NCBI GenBank assembly: GCA_963995525.1 | Contig: OZ023211.1 | Coordinates: 348,598 to 412,597 of the forward strand | DNA: 64,000 nt | Reading direction: 5' to 3' | Source of the DNA: Escarpia spicata | Taxonomy: Eukaryota > Annelida > Polychaeta > Sabellida > Siboglinidae | In this document: positions 53,104 to 64,000 of the stretch, one piece after another | Numbering within the stretch: the stretch's first letter is position 1 | How the letters are laid out: each line of letters opens with the position of its first letter | Notes under the pieces: generated by a model | Database searches by the model: none | Told to the model about the DNA's origin: nothing | The model's input: only the letters and a program-made list of their open reading frames with translations | Program-made: the position numbers and the translations under genes

Positions 53104-55912
53104 ACCTCTAGTTACGTATGACCACAGTGAGTGAGGTCGCCACACCTCTAGTGATGTATGACCACAGTGAGTGAGGTCGCCACACCTCCAGTTACGTATG
53201 ACCACAGTGAGTGAGGTCGCCACACCTCCAGTTACGTATGACCACAGTGAGTGAGGTCGCCACACCTCTAGTGACGTATGACCACAGTGAGTGAGGTCGC
53301 CACACCTCCAGTTACGTATGACCACAGTGAGTGAGGTCGCCACACCTCCAGTTACGTATGACCACAGTGAGTGAGGTCGCCACACCTCTAGTGACGTATG
53401 ACCACAGTGAGTGAGGTCGCCACACCTCCAGTTACGTATGACCACAGTGAGTGAGGTCGCCACACCTCTAGTGACGTATGACCACAGTGAGTGAGGTCGC
53501 CACACCTCCAGTTACGTATGACCACAGTGAGTGAGGTCGTCACACCTCTAGTTACGTATGACCACAGTGAGTGAGGTCGCCACACCTCTAGTTACGTATG
53601 ACCACAGTGAGTGAGGTCGCCACACCTCTAGTTACGTATGACCACAGTGAGTGAGGTCGCCACACGTCTAGTTACTTATGACCACAGTGAGTGAGGTCGC
53701 CACACGTCTAGTTACATATGACCACAGTGAGTGAGGTCGCCACACCTGTAGTTACGTATGACCACAGTGAGTGAGGTCGCCACACCTCTAGTTACGTATG
53801 ACCACAGTGAATGAGGTCGCCACACCTCTAGTTACGTCTGACCACAGTGAGTGAAGTCGCCACACCTCTAGTTACGTATGACCACAGTGAGTGAGGTCGT
53901 CACACCTCTAGTTACGTATGACCACAGTGAGTCAGGTCGCCACACCTCTAGTTACGTCTGACCACAGTGAGTCAGGTCGCCACACCTCTAGTGACGTATG
54001 ACCACAGTGAGTGAGGTCGCCACACCTCCAGTTACGTATGACCACAGTGAGTGAGGTCGCCACACCTCTAGTGACGTATGACCACAGTGAGTGAGGTCGC
54101 CACACCTCCAGTTACGTATGACCACAGTGAGTGAGGTCGCCACACCTCCAGTTACGTATGACCACAGTGAGTGAGGTCGCCACACCTCTAGTGACGTATG
54201 ACCACAGTGAGTGAGGTCGCCACACCTCCAGTTACGTATGACCACAGTGAGTGAGGTCGCCACACCTCTAGTGACGTATGACCACAGTGAGTGAGGTCGC
54301 CACACCTCCAGTTACGTATGACCACAGTGAGTGAGGTCGTCACACCTCTAGTTACGTATGACCACAGTGAGTGAGGTCGCCACACCTCTAGTTACGTATG
54401 ACCACAGTGAGTGAGGTCGCCACACCTCTAGTTACGTATGACCACAGTGAGTGAGGTCGCCACACGTCTAGTTACTTATGACCACAGTGAGTGAGGTCGC
54501 CACACGTCTAGTTACATATGACCACAGTGAGTGAGGTCGCCACACCTGTAGTTACGTATGACCACAGTGAGTGAGGTCGCCACACCTCTAGTTACGTATG
54601 ACCACAGTGAATGAGGTCGCCACACCTCTAGTTACGTCTGACCACAGTGAGTGAAGTCGCCACACCTCTAGTTACGTATGACCACAGTGAGTGAGGTCGC
54701 CACACCTCTAGTTACGTATGACCACAGTGAGTCAGGTCGCCACACCTCTAGTTACGTCTGACCACAGTGAGTGAGGTCGCCACACCTCCAGTTACGTATG
54801 ACCACAGTGAGTGAAGTCGCCACACCTCTAGTTACGTATGACCACAGTGAGTGAGGTCGCCACACCTCTAGTTACGTCTGACCACAGTGAGTGAAGTCGC
54901 CACACCTCTAGTTACGTCTGACCACAGTGAGTGAAGTCGCCACACCTCTAGTTACGTATGACCACAGTGAGTGAGGTCGCCACACCTCTAGTTACGTATG
55001 ACCACAGTGAGTGAAGTCGTCACACCTCTAGTTACGTATGACCACAGTGAGTGAAGTCGTCACACCTCTAGTTACGTATGACCACAGTGAGTGAGGTCGT
55101 CACACCTCTAGTTACGTATGACCACAGTGAGTGAAGTCGTCACACCTCTAGTTACGTATGACCACAGTGAGTGAGGTCGTCACACCTCTAGTTACGTATG
55201 ACCACAGTGAGTGAGGTCGTCACACCTCTAGTTACGTATGACCACAGTGAGTGAGGTCGTCACACCTCCAGTTACGTATGACCACAGTGAGGTCGCCACA
55301 CCTCTAGTTACGTCTGACCACAGTGAGTTAAGTCGCCACACGTCTAGTTACGTATGACCACAGTGAGTGAGGTCGCCACACCTCCAGTTACGTATGACCA
55401 CAGTGAGTGAGGTCGCCACACCTCTAGTGACGTATGACCACAGTGAGTGAGGTCGCCACACCTCCAGTTACGTATGACCACAGTGAGTGAGGTCGCCACA
55501 CCTCTAGTGACGTATGACCACAGTGAGTGAGGTCGCCACACCTCCAGTTACGTATGACCACAGTGAGTGAGGTCGTCACACCTCTAGTTACGTATGACCA
55601 CAGTGAGTGAGGTCGCCACACCTCTAGTTACGTATGACCACAGTGAGTGAGGTCGCCACACCTCTAGTTACGTATGACCACAGTGAGTGAGGTCGCCACA
55701 CGTCTAGTTACGTATGACTACAGTGAGTGAGGTCGCCACACGTCTAGTTAAGTATGACCACAGTGAGTGAGGTCGCCACACGTCTAGTTACATATGACCA
55801 CAGTGAGTGAGGTCGCCACACCTGTAGTTACGTATGACCACAGTGAGTGAGGTCGCCACACCTCTAGTTACGTATGACCACAGTGAGTGAGGTCGCCACA
55901 CGTCTAGTCACA
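53104..55912. repeat. 40-bp minisatellite, about 70 copies, with an 800-bp higher-order repeat
   Basis: The unit is 40 bp: CACACCTCTAGTTACGTATG followed by ACCACAGTGAGTGAGGTCGC. The variant order GTTACTTATG, GTTACATATG, CACACCTGTA occurs at 53661 and again at 54461, exactly 800 bp (20 units) apart, and partly again near 55740-55810. The 40-bp length keeps ORFs short except where stops are absent. Confidence 0.96.
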
Positions 55913-55985
55913 TAATCAACATAGCAATATAAACACGATACCTTACCAAGACCTCACCAAGACCTCACCAAGACCTCACTAGTAT

Positions 55986-56949
55986 CAATGGCATTCAGCA
56001 GTTTTTGTTAATACAATTTGCAGTCCATAATAATTTAATAAATGTAACTACCCGGGGTACATAAATCTGATTCAAGCAAAGAAGGCTAAAAAGAACAGGC
56101 AAAATGAGATATTTTTTCACAACTGATCACCTACTGAGACAGAGTTATTGATGTGCCCAGGTAGTTGCTAACAACACATCACTGCCAGGTCAGCAACAGC
56201 GAGAACACAGCTGACGACGACTGTCATCTGTGAGAGTGCCTCACGTTGACTCAACTCACAACTAGGAATCCATTTTTTTGACCTATGTATACAATACATA
56301 CACAACGAATTACTTAAGTAATACATAAGGTCGGGAGACTCCCATTAAGATATATTATATCGCTAGCATAGGAGCAACCCCATCAATGTAAACAGCAACA
56401 AAATTTACATGAAACGATCAGAATAATATGACTTAAATAGATAGTTGAGGATTGCTCAACATATCAACATACATCCATATATACAATCACATATTATATG
56501 TACTCGTGTATTAACATACATATAGATACATATGTATACATTTTAATATGTATTATGAACTACAAATATAACAACTGTGAATACTTCAACAGGATCCATT
56601 CATAATTTGAAATAAAGTAATTTTTGTGTATGTCTAAAAACCATGTAGACTGTTGGTATAAATGTTATTAATGATAATACTTGGTGCGTTGCTTACTGTC
56701 TCTACTAGGTCATGTCTAATGCATTGTTTGGCATATTCATGTTTCACTCTGGACATATACAGATTATTTTTGTCACACGTATAGTGCTGATGAATGTCAT
56801 AGATGTGTGTGTTGGGAATAAGATTGAAGTAGTAGGGTAAATGACTGAGGCCCCGGGGACTCTAATCTACACGCTGCATTAACTGTACATGTATTACTCA
56901 TTTAGTGATAATCTCACTAGATTATGTCACATGCACACCACAGGATAGG
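55986..56949. other. AT-rich DNA upstream of the visible exons
   Basis: Three copies of CAAGACCTCAC lie just before it (about 55945-55980). Otherwise unique. Expected to be intron if the gene starts beyond the window. Confidence 0.5.
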
Positions 56950-56957
56950 TTCATAGT

Positions 56958-57304
56958 CATAGGTGTAGAAAGAGAGGGTAAGGGGGGCAGGTGCCCCCCG
57001 GCATTTCTTTGGGAGGCAGGCATATGGTTCTGCGCCCCCATTAAATGTGAGTGTGAATGTTTGTTTTTGTGGCGAGTGTCAATGGCTGGTGGAAATTTTA
57101 TGAGACGATTGTTGTGTATTTTTGTAGACTGTGAAAGGTTTGTGCAGTTGGAGGGCAGGGTTTTCTGACCCCTTCCAAGTAATAGTAAATTTTTTGGAAA
57201 AGCCCGAAACAGCCACAAGATGAAGGAATGGCCAGCGGCGAAAATTGTTCAGTGGTGTTGAAGCTCCGGTAGCCGCCAATATGAATTTTGTTCCCGCACC
57301 TATG
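56958..57304. mobile_element. MITE-like element, 347 bp, with terminal inverted repeats and an 8-bp target duplication
   Basis: The left terminus is CATAGGTGTAGAAA and the right terminus, read on the minus strand, is CATAGGTGCGGGAA (11 of 14 match). The flanks are TTCATAGT and GTCATAGT (7 of 8 match), consistent with an 8-bp target-site duplication. The termini have the 5'-CAT...ATG-3' form. An internal palindrome GGGGGGCA-GG-TGCCCCCC lies at about 56982. There is no transposase, so it is non-autonomous. An 8-bp duplication fits hAT or P-type transposons; the superfamily is not settled. Confidence 0.62.
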
Positions 57305-58017
57305 GTCATAGTGCCACAAAAAGAACAATATGTAAAATCATTTAACAAATAAACCTGTAATACATCACCGAAAACCTGATTACACTAATCCACAAATGTT
57401 AACAAACGTTTTCTCATTCCCTGCTCCAAAGTTCAATGCCACTGACATTCACAACACAGTGAACTCACTCATAGCAGCAATAATATATACATTAATACAC
57501 TAACTGTAGAGGCAGTGTGCAATATCTACTCCCAAGTGCCAAGGTCCAAAGTTGGCAATAGTGGATGAACTGAATGGAGAACCACTCTCCAGAGGGCACC
57601 ACTGTGGCCTTAATTTATTACAAAATGCTGAGTGAGAAAATGCAACAAGGAAACATCTGACCGAGAGACAGTGCAGAAGATTGACCTACAGTCCACTCAC
57701 CACTGGTCGGTGCTCATGTGTACACAATAAGAAGCACTGTATATGATTGATGTTGTAACAGAACTAATGGGTGTCTGGTACACTGGACATCTGTAAAATG
57801 AAATGTTGAGCGGATATAATGTTAACACACTGCATTAGTGATAACTGCTACATTTGGTTTGTTGTTCCATGAAGAGGATATCATAAGCATCAGTAATCGA
57901 GGCTATCACAGCGAGATAGTGCACTGCCACAAGGGCGGGCTGAAGAGTCAGGGGCAGGATAGAATGGCAGAGGACTGTAAGTGATGAAGACTACCCATCA
58001 CGAGGATTCCTGGATAG

Positions 58018-58352
58018 GTCAACTGCAAGGCATCATGAGGATTCCTGGATAGGTCAACTGCAAGGCATCACGAGGATTCCTGGATAGGTCAACTGCAAGG
58101 CATCACGAGGATGCCTGGATAGGTCAACTGCAAGGCATCACGAGGATGCCTGGATAGGTCAACTGCAAGGCATCACGAGGATGCCTGGATAGGTCAACTG
58201 CAAGGCATCACGAGGATGCCTGGATAGGTCAACTGCAAGGCATCACGAGGATGCCTGGATAGGTAAACTGCAAGGCATCACGAGAATGCCTGGATAGGTC
58301 AACTGCAAGGCATCACGAGGATGCCTGGATAGGTCAACTGCAAGGCATCATG
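58018..58352. repeat. 35-bp minisatellite, about 9 copies
   Basis: The unit is 35 bp: CATCACGAGGATGCCTGGAT followed by AGGTCAACTGCAAGG. The first copies have ATTCC instead of ATGCC. Confidence 0.95.
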
Positions 58353-58984
58353 GGGGAAGATTATCAATACCATCGACTACCTTTGTCAGTTGAGTGAGAT
58401 CATTTAATTTACATAGACCTGTTTCTGCCCCTCCATCGGTCTCTTGTTGAACTACAATCAATTGAGATAGTTTAGTATCTGGGGGCTTATAATGCTCACA
58501 GAGACACGAGACCAGAAAGACCTGTGTGTACTGGTAAAGGCTGAATGAGACACATCCGGGTGTAGAGAGCCAGCGTCTTTTAAACAAGTTAGCCGGCAGT
58601 CAATCATAACGTCACCAGCATTGAGAACCCATCCAACACTGCACAGATGTAGGTTGTTTTTTTCCTGTGACAGTCACACAAGAGCACAATGGTTCAGAGA
58701 GTCTATATGGCACTAAATGAACAGCCAACTTGAGATTGATACTATCTGGACACGTGTGGACACTGTCAGTTTAGGATTGAATCAGAGTAGTTTTGTATTT
58801 GTTAGTTGTTTCTTACATATTGGCATCCCTCCCCCAATCCACGTTGCCTTGGCAACCAGATGAGGACAATACTAGGACGTCAAGCAAAGGTGCAAACCCA
58901 AAGATCAATGTACTTCTTCCAGAATAAACTGTCCTGTTTGTATGCTGCATGTAAGGAAAACAAGCACACTTGTGTAATGTTCAT

Positions 58985-59795
58985 CATCCAGTTCACCCCC
59001 TCCCCTCATGATCCAGTTCACCCCCTCTGCACCACTAATGACTAGCCACATTTTAAGTACAGTTGTGTAATATTCAAGATCCAGTTCACCCCCTCCCCCC
59101 TCTGCACCGCTAATGACTAGCCACATTTTAAGTACAGTTGTGTAATATTCATGATCCAGTTCACCCCCTCCCCCCATGATCCAGTTCACCCCCTCCCCCC
59201 TCTGCACCGCTAATGACTAGCCACATTTTAAGTACAGTTGTGTAATATACGTGATCCAGTTCACCCCCTCCCCCTCTGCACCGCTAATGACTAGCCACAT
59301 TTAAGTACAGTTGTGTAATATACGTGATCCAGTTCACCCCCTCCCCCTCTGCACCGCTAATGACTAGCCACATTTAAGTACAGTTGTGTAATATACGTGA
59401 TCCAGTTCACCCCCTCCCCCTCTGCACCGCTAATGACTAGCCACATTTTAAGTACACTTATGTAATATTCATGATCCAGTTCACCCCCTCCCCCCATGAA
59501 CCAGTTCACCCCCTCCCCCTCTGCACCGCTAATGACTAGCCACATTTTAAGTACACTTATGTAATATTCATGATGCAGTTCACCCCCTCCCCCCTCTGCA
59601 CCGCTAATGACTAGCCACATTTTAAATACAGTTGTGTAATATTCATGATCCAGTTCACCCCCTCCCCCCATGATCCAGTTCACCCCCTCCCCCCTCTGCA
59701 CCGCTAATGACTAGCCACATTTTAAGTACAGTTGTGTAATATTCGTGATCCAGTTCACCCCCTCCCCCCTCTGCACTGCTAATGACCAGCCACAT
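58985..59795. repeat. ~75-bp compound minisatellite, about 10 copies
   Basis: Each unit has GATCCAGTTCACCCCCTCCC, CTCTGCACCGCTAATGACTA and GCCACATTTTAAGTACAG, then TTGTGTAATATTC. In several copies the first part is doubled (CCCATGATCCAGTTCACCCC), giving a unit of about 100 bp. Minus-strand open frames here are repeat artefacts. Confidence 0.93.
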
Positions 59796-61600
59796 TTTAA
59801 GTAGAACATCAATTGTGCTATCAGGACTACTCCAAAAGGAATCCTGGAATGCAGGAATGACTCAAGTGTTTTTAGTATGGTCTGAAGATGAAAACTACCC
59901 ACAAATCCAACTACCGACTGAACTTTTTCCAAGTAACATTTTGCAACAGTTGAAGCTTTCTTTTAGCACAACATGATATAGATTATTTTCCTACTCATTT
60001 TTTAATAATGTATTACCGCCATCAGAGTGCCTCGGATTCTGGGAAAGAATGAATACCATTGTCAATAACAACTGTGACTTTTTCAAGATAACATGTGGAG
60101 AAAGACTGTCATTATTAGCATATATTGTGCAATGACACTGGTGAGGCCTTTCTTCACACAAACACTAATGGGTCATGTAGGGATCAAACACGACTCAGAG
60201 CATTTAAATGCAAATGTTTTAAATTATTCACATGCAAGCACAAATGTGCACATGTATTATGGTAATTTGGACACAATCAATCCTCCACAAAGTACACTTT
60301 GGAAGCCGACCAGTGGTGAAATCACAACGCTCAAATGTTCATTGGTATTCAATCGAATGGTTCTACAACAAAATGTGTTATTTCGCACAAACTTCTTGTA
60401 TTGGCCCACAAGGATAAATATTTTAAACACAGGCTTTTTATGGTGTAGTTTTCTTGGATTCCGGAATATTTATCTATACCAATTAGTTGTTTTAGTTACA
60501 ATAATACACTATAGATGTCAGCAGTGGTAGCACAGTTAGATAAATGGATAGGGCAACAGAGCCAAGGTTACAGTGGAGTAAGTAACAGTTAAGATGTTGC
60601 TTTGAATAATTAATTAGTTTAACTTGACTGTAAGTACACATGCGTATGTTGACTTCCATCTTAAAGCTGATGTAGGTGTGGCCATTTAACAGCAAAGTAA
60701 CGATAATTATGATGTCTGGAAAGTAGGTCCATATCAACATGTGAGTAAGTCAAAGGCACCCTTAACCTGTAATACAAATAGCTGTTATTTTTTGTACTAC
60801 TCTTAAATGAATAATAATGACATGGTGACCCACAATCTAGAACACAGAAATGTGACAAGTGATGAGGCTGTGGAACTACTTCTATTATTGGATGGTCAGT
60901 GGTATTGTCTGCCTGCTTGTCATATTGCACACATTGCCATTGACTATTTAGACTTCTTCTAAAATATTTAATCTTTTCCACCAGAATGCTATTTTCCTAA
61001 TTCTGAATAACATTGTTGTACATAATGTTGCAAAAATATACATTATATTGACAGCTACATGGAAGACCAAGTATTGTTAGCATTACAGATGCATTTTATG
61101 TTGTGGAGTCCTGCAATATCATGTTTTGTGTTACATCAACTTTATGCAATCAATTATCTTTTGCATTAGTAGTGCAAATGGTGTTAGTTTAGTTATTCCT
61201 GAAAATATATTTTATCTTGCAGGTAAACAACAACACTTCCAAGAATTTGAAACATAATTGTACTAATCCATTTAATTTAAATATCAGCAGTGGACATGTG
61301 CCACAGTCCTCAACTGTGGCTAGATGCTTGTTCACAAATATCCACACTGCAACAATTAACTAAATGGGTGAACCATCTAAAACTGACTGGTACCTCATTG
61401 CAATGACATGAACCTAGAATTAAAACAGTGATCTATCCCAAAACCCTGCAGTATACCAGCCTTCCTCCCTATAAATAATCATGTTTAATCAGCAGTCGAC
61501 ACCATTTAAAAAATGTAAACATAACTGTGTTATGTCATGGTTTAGGTTCTACATGTGACAATGATATGTACATATATTGGCTATGAACTTTCACAAAGTC

Positions 61601-61655
<55 letters not shown>

Positions 61656-62500
61656 CATACATAAAGGACATATATATGAGATTAATGAATAATAAGGGAG
61701 GAAATTAAATCAGCACTGGCATCACAGACAGTAATCAATTGCCATTAAGTTGGGACACTTTACAATGTGTGAAACAGCCAGTGAGTTAAAAGGATGCCTG
61801 GTGATAATGTGACTGCAGCAGGGAGAGACTGAATGCAGGAGGCCCCAGCTGCCACCTTTATCACTTGATCACTGGCCACCACCAGCAGTAGACAATCACA
61901 CAGGGACTTGGCACTGTACTCACTTTTACTGCTGCTTTATATTCGCACTAAACCACCTCAACAGTGCCACGTGGCTGTGCAACGTGGCGCTGAAAGGCAG
62001 GATCCCACGCAGTCAAGACGCACACCGCTGATAAGTTGTCTCGCACACAATAATGTGCTCTAAATGTCAGCAGTAGTCACACAGGTATGTGATGTACTGT
62101 GTGTACGTCAATGATACAGACAATGGAGCTTGATTCCTCTGCCATGTGTGTTGTTATGTCTAGGGGGTCAGGGGGTCATGTCAAACTAGTATTAAGACAG
62201 AAAACAATGTCCCCAAAAATCATCTACAGCCCTACACATATTCACACATGCACACATAACACTAATGGAGTTGGATAATGATGCATAATGGGATTCCTAT
62301 CAATCATATGATATCAACTGTCCTAAACACATGCTTTTATTTGTATGCCAGAGTGAGACTACAATGAAATGGCAACTTCAGCATCTTCAGAGATGATTCC
62401 CATGAGAGCAACTTTATTAATCTGAACAGGAGAGAACTACACCAAATCAACATTATTAAATGTAATCATCCATTGCTGAGTAACATCAATTGCCCTCTAG
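59796..62500. other. Unique DNA, no gene recognised
   Basis: Mostly AT-rich. A 145-codon plus-strand frame at 60093-60530 lacks any recognisable motif. A splice-site-flanked stretch at 61920-61994 (minus) has stops in all frames and could at most be a non-coding exon. Confidence 0.5.
61608..61659. repeat. (TA)n microsatellite
   Basis: About 50 bp of TA dinucleotides with two CATA interruptions. Confidence 0.95.
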
Positions 62501-62521
62501 CCCCCCCCCCCCCCCCCCCCC
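62501..62521. repeat. Poly-C run of 21
   Basis: An uninterrupted run of 21 C on the plus strand. Its length may be inexact in the assembly. Confidence 0.9.
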
Positions 62522-62779
62522 ATCCAACTCCCTCACCAAAGGAATATCATCAGTCCAGCCAGATTACATTATCCCCCAGCTTCATGGACTCTATCCTAAT
62601 TGCTGTCCACAGGGCTCACTCACAAACAGATCCAATCACAAGCAGAGCTACATCAATCAACACAACCCTCAAGACTGGTCATTTCTGCCAAGGTCCAGCA
62701 GGAAACTGACCAGCACAGATAACAGGTCGTTGCTTCTTACACAGCATTCTACTTGCATAGTCTATTCAGCATCCTTCTA

Positions 62780-64000
62780 AAACTTTCTGTCAGTCCATCT
62801 AGCATCCTTCTAAAACTTGCTGTCATGTCAGTCCATCTAGCATCCTTCTAATACTTGCTGTCAGTCCATCCAGCATCCTTCTAAAACTTTCTGTCAGTCC
62901 ATCTAGCATCCTTCTAAAACTTGCTGTCATGTCAGTCCATCTAGCATCCTTCTAATACTTGCTGTCAGTCCATCCAGCATCCGTCTAAAACTTGCTGTTT
63001 GTCCATCTACCATCCTTCTAATACTTGCTGTCAGTCCATCCAGCATCCTTCTAATACTTGCTGTCAGTCCATCTAGCATCCTTCTAAAACTTGCTGCCAG
63101 TCCATCCAGCAACCTTCTAAAACTTGTTGTCAGTCCATCCAGCATCCTTCTAAAACTTGCTGTCAGTCCATCCAGCATCCGTCTAAAACTTGCTGTGTCC
63201 ATCTACCATCCTTCTAATACTTGCTGTCAGTCCATCCAGCATCCTTCTAATACTTGCTGTCAGTCCATCTAGCATCCTTCTAAAACTTGCTGCCAGTCCA
63301 TCCAGCAACCTTCTAAAACTTGTTGTCAGTCCATCCAGCATCCTTCTAAAACTTGCTGTCAGTCCATCTAGCATCCTTCTAATACTTGCTGTCAGTCCAT
63401 CCAGCATCCTTCTAAAACTTGCTGTCAGTCCATCTAGCATCCTTCTAATAGTTGATGTCTGTCCATCTAGCATCCTTCTAAAACTTGCTGCCAGTCCATC
63501 CAGCATCCTTCTAAAACTCGCTGTCAGTCTTTCTAGCAGCCTTCTAAAACTTGCTGTCAGTCCATCTAGCATCCTTCTAAAACTTGCTGTCAGTCCATCT
63601 AGCATCCTTCTAAAACTTGCTGTCTGTCCATCTAGCATCCTTCTAAAACTCGCTGTCAGTCCATCTAGCATCCTTCTAAAACTTGCTGTCTGTCCATCTA
63701 GCATCCTTCTAAAACTTGCTGTCAGTCCATCTAGCATCCTTCTAAAACTTGCTGTCAGTCCATCTAGCATCCTTCTAAAACTTGCTGTCAGTCCATCTAG
63801 CATCCTTCTAAAACTTGCTGCCAGTCCATCCAGCATCCTTCTAAAACTCGCTGTCAGTCCATCTAGCATCCTTCTAAAACTTGCTGTCAGTCCATCTAGC
63901 ATCCTTCTAAAACTTGCTGTCAGTCCATCTAGCATCCTTCTAAAACTTGCTGTCTGTCCATCTAGCATCCTTCTAAAACTTGCTGTCTGTCCATCTAGCA
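62780..64000. repeat. 33-bp minisatellite, about 37 copies, continuing past the window end
   Basis: The unit is 33 bp: GTCAGTCCATCTAGCATCCT followed by TCTAAAACTTGCT. Blocks with rare variants (CCGTCTAAAAC, TCCATCTACCATC) recur about 175-190 bp apart near 62980 and 63180. The minus-strand open frame with LDGLTASFRRM repeats reflects an 11-codon unit; I do not regard it as a gene. Confidence 0.95.

Noticed and set aside
57701..57790. Possible 90-nt exon on the minus strand (acceptor CATTTTACAG, donor GTGAGT)
   Set aside because: Its only open frame ends in phase 2; joined to the exon at 52747 it gives TGA. The peptide has no family features.
60093..60530. 145-codon plus-strand open frame
   Set aside because: No motif, no codon pattern or splice context; length is within chance for AT-rich DNA.
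61920..61994. Possible exon on the minus strand (acceptor CTGCCTTTCAG, donor AAAA|GTGAGT)
   Set aside because: All three frames contain stops. A non-coding 5' exon cannot be excluded but has no support.

Overview
This is a window of nuclear DNA from an animal, most likely a marine invertebrate (mollusc-like, low confidence). The evidence is small spliced exons with GT-AG borders and long introns full of minisatellites. There are also remnants of a non-LTR retrotransposon and a Penelope-like element, a tRNA-derived SINE remnant and a small MITE. Nothing bacterial, viral or CRISPR-like was seen.

The only gene I can support runs on the minus strand from about 52.75 kb to at least 5.80 kb. I assembled 26 short coding exons (3383 nt, about 1127 codons). 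Their splice phases agree from one to the next, and together they encode a near-continuous coiled coil. Exon order and local sequence match the C-terminal coil of the RRBP1 (p180) / kinectin (KTN1) family of ER-membrane proteins, as I recall it without a search. Landmarks in order are [57 protein letters not shown] and SVEQEEQKW. Both ends are missing: the N-terminal membrane and basic region should lie beyond 64 kb, and the last exons beyond base 1. Between the NWK exon and the LFPSVSV exon sit 11 phase-0 exons (520 codons) that the vertebrate proteins, as I recall them, lack.

Layout: 0.4-3.7 kb is a 44-bp minisatellite with a LINE 3' end inside it. 4.5-19.4 kb holds the 3' exons among many arrays and a 1.6-kb LINE. 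19.4-22.7 kb holds 18-bp and 17-bp arrays and unique DNA. 22.75-25.35 kb is a decayed Penelope-like element. 26.3-31.8 kb holds six exons and a 30-bp array rich in TGAGTCA. 32.4-33.0 kb is an inverted-repeat island. 33.9-36.3 kb is a 36-bp array. 36.7-52.7 kb holds ten more exons, including the flank of a 3.5-kb 51-bp array. 53.1-64 kb holds more arrays (40, 35, about 75 and 33 bp) and a 347-bp MITE-like element.

The main oddity is where the minisatellites sit. About half of the exons have an array starting within about 40 bp upstream of their 3' splice site. In several arrays (8.8/10.5 kb, 18.5 kb, 43.0 kb, 48.4 kb) the unit itself contains the acceptor plus the first exon bases. One array (7.4 kb) repeats a donor with the end of its exon. 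The window therefore holds over a hundred decoy splice sites. Long open frames over the arrays, on both strands, are artefacts of stop-free repeats.
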